Source: Neoceratodus forsteri
Lineage: Eukaryota; Chordata; Ceratodontiformes; Ceratodontidae
Direction: 5' to 3'
Assembly: GCA_016271365.2 (NCBI GenBank)
Contig: CM028129.1
Span: forward strand, 842,660,001-842,724,000
DNA: 64,000 bases
Numbering within the stretch: position 1 is the first letter of the stretch; the number at the start of each line of letters is the position of its first letter. The position numbers and the translations under genes were made by a program. Below the pieces are notes generated by a model that did not search any database, was not told the DNA's origin, and saw only the letters and a program-made list of their open reading frames with translations. Shown here piece after piece: positions 55,926-64,000 of this stretch.

Positions 55926-56740
55926 ATGATGAAAACTTTATATCATAGTCTAGGTTTGTATGTGTTGGGGGGTGAGGATATAGCATGCACCAAGCAGGAA
56001 AGGGTTCTTGGGGTTATCATCTCTGATGACCTCAAGGTAGGGAAACAGTGTGACAAGGCAGCAGGTAAAGCAAATAGGATGCTGGGATGCATAGGCAGGG
56101 GCATCACCTGCAGGAAAAGGGAGGTCATAATTCCACTATACAAGACACTAGTGAGGCCCCACCTGGAGTACAGTGTACAGTTCTGGAGACCTTACTTACG
56201 AAAGGACATAGACAGGATAAAGAAGGCTCAGGAGGAGGGCAACAAAGATGGTGCATGGATTGCATCACAAGTCCTATGAGGACAGGTTGAAGGAACTGAA
56301 CATGTACTCCATGGAGGAGAGGAGGGAGAGAGGGGATATGATAGAGATGTACAAGTATCTTACAGGGAGGAACAGGGTGCAGGAATACACTATTTTTAAG
56401 CAAAAAAGATGTTCCAGGACTAGAGGGCATGGGATGAAGTTGGAGGAAGGATGATTCAGAGGAAACGTGAGGAAGAATTTCTTCACAGAATGGGTGGTGG
56501 ACAAGTGGAACACCCTGCCAGCGGAAGTGGTGGGGGCTGAAACAATAGTGGGATTTGAGAATGCATGGGATAGACATAAAGGAATTCTGGAGGTCAGGGG
56601 TAAGGGGCAACAGACTTCTAGGAAAACATAAACTGAATTTATAAGCTCAAATGGGCAGACTGGGTGGGCCATAGGCCCTTATCTGCCGACACTGTCTATG
56701 TATCTATGTATGTATCTATGTGTGTCTGTCCATGGTAGCT
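55926..56740 (+). mobile_element. CR1 LINE 3' fragment
   Basis: Starts within the RT thumb (KQERVLGVIISDDLKVGKQC, MLGCIGRGITCRKREVIIPLY, LVRPHLEYSVQFWRPYL). It runs through KELNMYSMEERRERGDMIEMYKYL to the tail gggcagactgggtgggcc, followed by degenerate TATC/TATG microsatellite repeats to about 56740. Confidence 0.9.
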
Positions 56741-56809
56741 GCATTGTTCAAATACAAACTTCAACCACTAAGGCAAACTAAGCCTATTATATCATATCAT
56801 ATCATCATA

Positions 56810-56884
56810 CTTTGGGTAGTCAGGCTGGAGAGGAATATTCATATAATTTTTATGGATATACCTCTCTAGCCTGACTCCCCAAAG
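56810..56884. repeat. 75-bp near-perfect palindrome
   Basis: Arms of about 35 bp: the left starts ctttgggtagtcaggctgg and the right ends agcctgactccccaaag. The centre is at about 56847. It could be a foldback element relic or a cruciform-prone site. Confidence 0.7.
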
Positions 56885-57420
56885 ACCACCTAGTACACTT
56901 TTTTTTTCAGTGGAAGTCCCCTTCATAACACTGATCCATGATTTTGTGGAGGGCAATGTAAGCCATACAGAAGGCTAGCTCAGTCACTCACAGTTCTGCC
57001 ATTTCTGTTTCCCTCCTGAGCACATGGTTACTGAGTCTGTTAATCAGACTGGCACTCACACCAAGGGTTAAGGAAGGGGCAAGTGAGCTTGCCTGGTATT
57101 TGACTTTCACTGCTCTTACAAAATCCTGGATCAGGGGCAAGGGTCCTTCTGCTGAAAAAAATACTTCAGGGTCTCTAGGCATCTGACTTATGTAATGGGA
57201 TTGTATATGAAAATAGTGCTGGTTCCTGGCATGGCACCATGGCCAGCATTTTGAGACCTGCTCTTCCAGCATTTCTAACAATAGTCCCACCCAATATTAT
57301 AGATCAGGGAGCATTTTCTAAAAAAAGTTTTTGGGGGTCTTGGGAGTGTTTAACTAGGGAGGGGGACTCAGTATATAGAAAGTGCCAGACCTGACTGAGC
57401 TAGCCTGGATTTAGATGATT

Positions 57421-57504
57421 GCTCCCCAAAGTCATTGATCTAGGGTTAGCAGAGGGCACAATGCTCCCCAAAGTCATTGATCTAGGGTTTGCAGAGGGCA
57501 CAAT
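57421..57504 (+). repeat. 42-bp tandem duplication
   Basis: Two adjacent units starting gctccccaaagtcattgatc, differing at a single base (ggttagc and ggtttgc). Confidence 0.95.
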
Positions 57505-58951
57505 AATGATATAAAAATCTATTGGAGCCTTGTGAGGCTAGGAAGAGAGAGATTGAGTTGTAACATGACATCTACCAGGAGCCATTTTCTTTTTTAGATC
57601 TGGGGATTGGAGCTGGTATAAGCGTGTTGACAAGCCCAATTTACTTAACAGGGGGCTCTTCTGTGATTACTGTCCTTTTTGTGACTTAATTACTGCATTT
57701 CTAATACTGCTGCCCTTTTTGTCTTTCAAGTGAATGCATAAGCTGTAAGAGCTTGTGTTGGAGGAGTGGGCAAGATAGGTCAGCAAGAAGGAAGGGACTG
57801 AAGGTGGCTAAAGAGAGGGTAGTGAGATGGTGGATTTGGCACTTTATTGGTCAGAGAAATGGAGAGTCACATTGCTGCCTAACACCTATCAGACACAGAC
57901 AGTCTTTATTTATCTCACATAGTGCTACTGACCCCAGAGCATTCATGACCCAAGAGCATGAGAGCTATAGAGCTGGACAGCAGTGTCCACAGGGGCATCC
58001 ACATGTAGTTTGCAGTTCTGCTGAAGCCCCTGCCTGCAAGAACCTAGAAGCAAAGGTAGCTCTCAGTGGGTAAGTAACAGGCGTATTCCAGAACTGACAC
58101 TACACCAAACAGTAGGGTGAATTCACAGCAAATGCTACTCACCATTAATGGTAGGCCAAACTGTGATATTAGGATGCAGGGAGTGTGTAAATCCACAATG
58201 GCTTCTATGCCCTCACTGGGGTAACCCAAACTGTGGTGTTAGGAGGGTGAGCAGTCCACATTGGTAACTACCCCCGTCTGTGGTAGGCAGATATTTTGTG
58301 TAGTAGCATAAGAGATCTACTTCCTCAGTAGGTGAGTTCTACCATTAGCTACACTTCTCCACTAACATCAGGGATAGAAATGTTTAGACAACAAGCAGGG
58401 TGGGGGAAGATCATAAACTGTGGGTGTGTGGCACAGCTGTCTTTTGTAGGATACTCTGGGAGATGTGAGGGTACCTAGTCTGCAGCAGGCTGGGATTCTT
58501 AGGGGCAGAGCTAAACCAGCTCAAGCCTGAGATAAATATAATGAAATGAGGCACTCCTGCCCAATGGAGCCTGGATCCTGAACACCACTCCCCCAGAAGG
58601 CCCAAAGTACTTCAAAGGCAGCTTGGTCACATTGGCAGATGGATAAAAATGGCTTGGAGGGCATAAAAGCAATTCCATGGGTTGTGACCAAGAACCACTA
58701 TCAGCTCCTCAAGTCCCTGAAGAGGGTCAGTTCCCAAGGGCTCCAGGCTGCCGGACAAAGTCAGATATAGAATGTGGTAACAGTGGTTTCCCCTCTGCAG
58801 GAGGTCCCTAGTGGAGTGGCTTAGTCTGCATGAAGGAAACCTAATAGAGGTAAAGGCAGGAAGAGGGATCAGTCTGTGCAGGGGAGCCAGCATGGAGAAG
58901 GGATAGGAAGGGATGCCAATCTGTACAAAGGGAGTCTGCAGGGAAAAGGGA

Positions 58952-58991
58952 TGGAGAGAGAGAGAGTGAGAGAGAGAGAGAGAGAGAGAGA
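58952..58991 (+). repeat. (GA)n microsatellite
   Basis: About 40 bp of GA dinucleotides with one interruption (gtga). Confidence 0.95.
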
Positions 58992-60208
58992 ATGAGCTAA
59001 GGGCAGGGGGAGAATCCTAGTGTTAGGGCATTCAGCTGTTAGGAGGATGGGGCCACTCGGCAAGGAGAGAAGTATCACAGGAGGAAGGTCATATGCCTCT
59101 GGATATGATGGCTGAAAAGATAATACCCAAGATCCACTCCCTGATTGATGGGGGATTCTGGATGTCAAATATATAAGTCCATTTGGGAACTGACATTCTA
59201 AAGCGGAATAGGGTAGAAGTAGTCTAGGACAGATTCAGGGTGTTACAGTGAGACTCAGGGAGAGGGTAACCATGGGTCTTTTTGAAGTGCTCCTGGTGCC
59301 ATAGGCTAGGTCAGGCTTGTGATGATAATGAGAAGATTTTACCAAGTCACTTAAAGGGTGGTGCAGTGAGCAGGAATTTAGGCATATAGGAGACTGAGAA
59401 ACCATCTGGGTGGAAAAGTTCCTGGTTACTGTGGACTGCCTGCACCTTAGCAGAGGAGGAACCGGGGCTTTGGGGAAGAAACTAGGAGAGTAAATCATCA
59501 GAAATTTAAACTAGGAAGGGGATGGCTCCATTAGGGTAAAGGACCCTGAACAGTGATATGGAGGGAGCCTTAGGGCTTTCCCAGGACAATACGCTTTGGA
59601 CAGGTAGGGGTCAGCAGGGGGATAACAGGGGAAACAAGGAGGGGAGGGATGTAGGACAAACAGTCCAGCCAGACTGTGCAAACCTCACACAAAGTACGCC
59701 TGGACTACAGCTAACAGCTCAATGTCTTCACAGAGGTACAGGTAAGGGCTCAAGGGAACAGCCATCATCATGAAAAATCATTTGTATCAATGCCAGAAGG
59801 CAGGGCAATACATTCTAAAGCATGTGTCCTTGACTTCAGGAGGGCAAGCTTCAATGATATGAGGTAGACACCCCCCCAAAAATAAATAAATAAAAAATTG
59901 TAGACATCAAGTGAGTGGTGGTGGGGGGGGAGGGAAATAGGCTATTATCAAGTATACCCTTCATGATGTTCCTTGCTCCTGTCTGGTACAGGCAGGAAAG
60001 CAGAGAAGACATAGAAAAGGATATGGTTCAAAGGGTAGGTGGAAAGGGCAGTGAAGGAGCTAGGGAGGCCTTTAATAAACTCCAGGGGAGCCAATAGGAG
60101 GGGGAAAGGGAGGTCTACCTAGATAACCTGAAGGTGGAATTGCCCAGTTAAAGCATGGTATAGTGGGTGCTGGGTGGAGGACAGCAAGGGAAAGGCAAAA
60201 ATAATGAA

Positions 60209-60465
60209 TTATTTATTTATTTAGCTTTTGTTAACCAGGTAAGCACTTTAGACAGTCAAGTGCCTATTTTCAGGTGCGACCCGAGAGAGTTACAAGGTAC
60301 AAGCATATAACAATACAGAGTCAGGCAACAGCAATCAGCAAGGTATAGGTAGTAATAACAAGGAAGTATATACAGCGTCATAGCATGACAAGAACAAGAT
60401 ACAGTCAAGAAAGCAACATATGTCAGCAGGTCAGGTACAGGGTATACCTTAGACACACGCGGCAA
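60209..60465 (-). mobile_element. L2-like LINE 3' tail, antisense
   Basis: Begins tttatttatttagcttttg, then tttcaggtgcgacccgag and acaaggtacaagcat. This matches the reverse complement of the L2 3' end at 22680-22795. No coding region remains. Confidence 0.7.
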
Positions 60466-60802
60466 CCACCTGTAGTCATTTGACACTGTTCCCCATAGCA
60501 GATTAGCAAACAAACTAGAGCACACAGGCACAGACCATAAAATAGTCAGCTGGATTAAGAACTGGCTTCAGGATAGGTCACAAACAGTCCTGGTCAATGG
60601 GACATTATCAGAGGAGGGCAGAATAACCAGCATCGTTCCACAGGGGTCAGAACTTGGCCCAATCCTCAACATATTCATCAGCAACACTGCTGATGGACAT
60701 GAGGAGAAGGTCAGCCTGTTCGCAGATGATATAAAAACTTTGCAACAGGATGGACACAGATGAAGGTGCCTCTGGGATGGAAGCCAATCTCAAGAAATTA
60801 GA
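60466..60802 (+). mobile_element. CR1 LINE palm fragment
   Basis: Encodes FDTVPHSRLANKLEHTGTD, then IVPQGSELGPILNIFI and SLFADDIKTL (catalytic FADD intact). At about 60803 it joins a second CR1 fragment that restarts upstream of the RT. Confidence 0.82.
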
Positions 60803-62341
60803 ATGAATACTTTTGTTCAGTATTTACAAAGGAAAAGCAGGGACCACTACCATAGTGGATGGTTGGCACTGGCCTTGAGGGGGGACTAAAGCTGTGCACA
60901 GAACTAATTATCATGGACAGGGTACTCAATGGACTCATAGCTCTGAAAGAGAAAAAATCTCCAGGGCTGGACTGGTTACACCCTGGAGTGGAGGGAAATG
61001 GTGTATATATATAGGCTGTGCCACTGGTAAACCTTTACAACAGCTCCCTAGGGACTGGAGCAGTGTCAAAGGACTGGAGAACAACAGATCTAGTCCCCTA
61101 CATAAAACTGACCAGGGATGAGCTAGCAAACTACAGGCCAGTCAGTTTGATATTGCAAATTGGCAAACTGATGGGATGCATGCTAATGGAAAGGCTGGTA
61201 GGTTCCTAGCAGCAAATGGGCTGCAGGACAACAGGCATCATTGGTTTGTGGCTTGGTGGTCATGCAAATTTGATTGACTTTTTTGACTGGGTAATGAGGG
61301 TGATGGATAAGGACCAGGCAGTAGGTGTACTGTATCTGGACTCTAGCAATGCCTTTGACTGAGGACCCTGGGGTGGGGACAACTGACTATATGGGTAGAA
61401 AATTGGCCTTAGAAAACACATAGGGTGGTGGTCAATGGGAGAACCTGTGTATGTGTGAAGTCACTAATGAGGTACCACAGGAATTGGTGCTTGGTATGGT
61501 ACTTTTTAACTTCTTCATTAGTGATACTGTATTAGTACTGACATCAAAAGGAAAATCTACCTATTTGCAGTCAGCACTAAGCACCATGTGTGGGTTGACA
61601 GTGAGGATGGGATCCACAACATGAGAGAGGACCTGGAGAGGCTAGAAAGGGGGTCTTTGATCTTGCAGTTGGGCTTCAATGCAAAAGAATGCATTGTCAA
61701 GCATGTGGGTAACAAAAAAAACAAAACAAGGGGATATAGGTTGGCATGTGTGGCAGTTACAGTGTCCAAGAAGGAAAGAGATATGGGGATAGTGATTTCA
61801 ATCAACCATAAAGCATCTGAGCAATGCAATAAAGCAGTGAGTGAAGTGAGCAAAATGCTGGGTTGCATTAGTCGTGGATTCAGTAGTAGGAGGAAAGTGG
61901 TTATCCATTCCCTGCCTAGAACCCTGGTGAGATCACACCTGGAATACTGTGTGAAATTTTGGAGTCCCTCATCTTAGGAAGGGCATCAACAGGTTGGAGT
62001 CAGTGCAGAGAAAGGCAACCAAGATGATACAGGACGAACAGAGGAACACATATGAACAGAAACTGGATAGTCTAAAGATGTATTTGCTGGAGGTGGTGCA
62101 TGACTGAGCCATTCAAATACATGAAGAGCATAAATCAGATAAACTCAAGAGAACTGCTTAAGATCAATGGAAATAAGACCACTGGACGGGGATCAGTAGC
62201 AAAGTTTCAGGGGGTATTGTGGATTCAGGAGAAATACTCGGAAGTACTATTTTACTGAAATGGCAATGGAGGGGTAGAATAAGTTCCCAGAGATGCTAGG
62301 CAAAACAAAAAACAATTGGGAACTTTAAAGGGGGTGAGATA
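60803..62341 (+). mobile_element. CR1 LINE fragment
   Basis: Starts before the RT (EYFCSVFTKEK-like) and runs through LKEKKSPGLDWLHP, YRPVSLILQIGKLM, FFDWVMRVMD and a decayed catalytic box FAVS, then GFNAKECIVKHVG, MLGCISRGFSSRRKVVIHS and LVRSHLEYCVKFWSP. Heavily shifted. A SINE interrupts its 3' end at 62342. Confidence 0.85.
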
Positions 62342-62690
62342 ACTGGCTCAGTGGCTCAGAGGGCTGAGGCACTGGACACTTTACCTCGCATCACGCTGGC
62401 AACCCGGGTTTGAGAATGACCTCGGGTCATCAGAGAGCCAGCTCGGGGGGAGGGGGAGAGCAGGATTGAGCAGCCGAAAGGCAGCTCTCCACTCCTGGGG
62501 AAGTTGTCACCCCCTCCGTAGTTCTGCTCCCATCGGGTAGAGGTCCAATGGATAGTGTAGGTGAGAGAAGGAAGCAAGTTGTGGGAGGCTGCCTCGAGGC
62601 ATGGTGTGCACATGCCTCCAGATGCATGCACATGCCCAGGGCATGGGGATGGGTGAAAACAGGGGTACACATATGGAATAAAAATCTATA
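62342..62690 (+). mobile_element. tRNA-headed SINE inside CR1
   Basis: The head (actggctcagtggctcagag ... gcaacccgggtttgagaatg) has A- and B-box-like blocks. The body includes gagcaggattgagcagcc, shared with the segment at 15480. The tail is ggaataaaaatctata. It is flanked by a 10-bp near-repeat, gggtgagata and gggtgggata, a likely target duplication. Confidence 0.75.
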
Positions 62691-62750
62691 TGGGTGGGAT
62701 AGGCACGGGGGCTGGTTAGTGGGCGGGGGGTGGACATGACACTCTATGAG
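62691..62750 (+). mobile_element. CR1 3' remnant beyond the SINE
   Basis: gtgggataggcacgggggc resembles the CR1 segment that encodes WDRHRG. The usual CR1 closing phrase is not clear. Confidence 0.45.
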
Positions 62751-63129
62751 GTATGTACCTCCACACTGGGCGACCTTAAACAGTCAAAATGTTCCAATTT
62801 AAATCAAAGGCTCAGGCTAGATGTAAAGGTTCATGTCACTGAACACAAACATTAAGTTTTTTAGGTTTGCTGTGTGCTCGCCCACAGCAAACATTTTGCT
62901 ATGAGAGTGGGTTTTGAGGGTGTGACACTGTCGGTCCAATGCAGTGCAGTCTGCAAGGGGCTCATCAGTGTCACACTAATCATCAGCCAGTTGATCATGA
63001 CACCGCTCTGACTTGTTGGGTGGAAACACTGTGCATTTCAAAGGAAAGAGTTGATCCAATCATAGGATGCCTCTTCCTTTGATCTACATAACGCCACCCA
63101 GCAAGCATGGCTGATCTGTAATGATCATC
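62751..63129. other. Unassigned stretch
   Basis: A small inverted pair lies at gtttgctgtgtgctcgcccacagcaaac (62867-62894), a hairpin with a 9-bp stem. Otherwise nothing is recognised. Confidence 0.4.
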
Positions 63130-63690
63130 CTGCTGTGCCCCCACAACATCATCCCTGATGCTGGCTACAACCCCAAGTTCCTTGAGCACCCCCGCCACCA
63201 CACCAATTTTTGTTGTGTTGACTGGGGAGCCCCCCCAGTGCCATCAACATAATGACCCCCCCAATCTCTCCTGTGCCCTCCATGTTAAAATTCTGGCAGA
63301 GGAGTGCCCAGTCCCCTGTACTAGCTGCTACCCCCACCTTGCTTCTTTTGATTATGTGACACAGGGGAGCCCACCCCCAGTGCCTTCAAACATAACACTG
63401 ACACTGGGGTGCCCAATCCCAGTGTGGGTTCCGGAAATAAAGAAAACCATCCATTGTAGCATGTTAAAATTCTGGCACCAGAGTGCCCAATCCCCATGCT
63501 AGCTGCTACGCCCCACCCTGTCCATTATGCGACACCAGGGACCCCACCCTTGGTGCTGCCAAACATAACACCACCACTGGTGTGCCCAATCCCAGTGCTG
63601 GTACTAAAAAAAAAAGAAAACTGTCCTTTATAGTTGTATTTCCCAAACACCCTGTTAAAAAGAAAACCATCCATTGATGCCTGTTGCCAC
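63130..63690 (+). repeat. ~180-bp C-rich tandem repeat
   Basis: One full unit begins with catgttaaaattctggca at 63281 and the next at 63460 (179 bp apart). Partial units lie before 63280 and after 63640. Shared blocks are gagtgcccaatcccc, cacccccagtgcc and gaaaaccatccattg. Confidence 0.8.
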
Positions 63691-63869
63691 CACCGTCATT
63701 ACTGTTCCCCCACCCAATCCTGCCACTCAGAACCCCCTACACACCCCCATGCCCTTATTTACCTATCAGGGGTCCAACGCCATAATCCTCTGTAGAAAGG
63801 AGACACACCATCACTCTTCAATGTTGGACCTCGAACTGAGGAAATCAGGTATGGGGTTCCATGTATTTC

Positions 63870-64000
63870 AATGGGGGCTTGAACTTATCAGCATAACTTG
63901 GTAATTTTTGAATATTTTTGCCCCAGATTTTCAACATGCCTTTTTTGGGACCCCACCTCATGAATAATGACAGTGAAATCATCTCAGTCTCTTCCAGCAT
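63870..64000 (-). repeat. Dispersed copy of the 276-bp repeat
   Basis: The block attttcaacatgcc, then gaccccacctcatgaa, matches 32943-32985. It runs off the window end. Confidence 0.7.

Larger units (their letters stand above)
56885..60205. other. Unassigned stretch with minor repeats
   Basis: No gene recognised in 3.3 kb. It contains an exact-length 42-bp tandem duplication (57421-57462 and 57463-57504, one mismatch) and a (GA)n microsatellite at 58952-58991. Frames reach about 106 codons without recognisable domains. Confidence 0.4.

Overview
The window looks like intergenic DNA from a large, repeat-rich non-mammalian vertebrate genome. CR1 LINEs dominate and are joined by an L2-clade LINE, a DIRS tyrosine-recombinase retrotransposon, a Penelope-like element (PLE), hAT transposons, foldback MITEs and several tRNA-derived SINEs. 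That mix fits amphibians (caecilians or salamanders), lungfish or some reptiles; I cannot fix the species from sequence alone. I found no host protein-coding gene, rRNA or functional tRNA gene. Almost every coding stretch is a decayed transposon ORF.

Layout. 0.9-2.5 kb is a CR1 fragment. 5.3-17.3 kb is a nested 'Russian doll'. Its core is an old minus-strand ZBED/hAT transposase (BED finger near 16.8 kb, hATC domain and stop near 9.2 kb). A CR1, a 360-bp MITE and a 3.06-kb non-autonomous hAT sit inside the gene. Its probable 3' flank carries an 80-bp tandem array split by a CR1 that is itself split by an opposite-strand CR1. 17.6-18.1 kb is an L1-type ORF1p relic. 18.2-22.8 kb is a near full-length but dead L2-clade LINE with a 2A-like motif. 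23.8-29.7 kb is a DIRS element with terminal inverted repeats, an internal complementary region and an open tyrosine recombinase. 30.3-33.1 kb holds tandem repeats and a TTAA foldback. 33.1-36.0 kb is the best CR1, with APE and RT domains.

40.1-45.5 kb is a minus-strand GIY-YIG Penelope-like element flanked by ~370-bp direct repeats (pLTRs). Each pLTR keeps a decayed hammerhead ribozyme. The RT is interrupted at a TTAA by a foldback MITE, and the N-terminal part by a smaller palindrome. 47.5-48.0 kb is a GC-rich SINE with a 14-bp target duplication. 49.1-54.5 kb is a CR1 interrupted by a second copy of the 3-kb hAT, with a perfect 8-bp duplication. 55.9-64 kb has more CR1 fragments, an L2 tail, a SINE inside CR1, and satellites.

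The elements act only on themselves: the LINEs by target-primed reverse transcription, DIRS by recombinase-mediated integration of a circle, the hATs by cut and paste. Nothing visible forms a host pathway. No wholly new system is evident. The most rewarding loci are the ribozyme-bearing PLE, the DIRS with its readable circle junction, the twin hAT copies that carry SINEs, and the nested insertion history.
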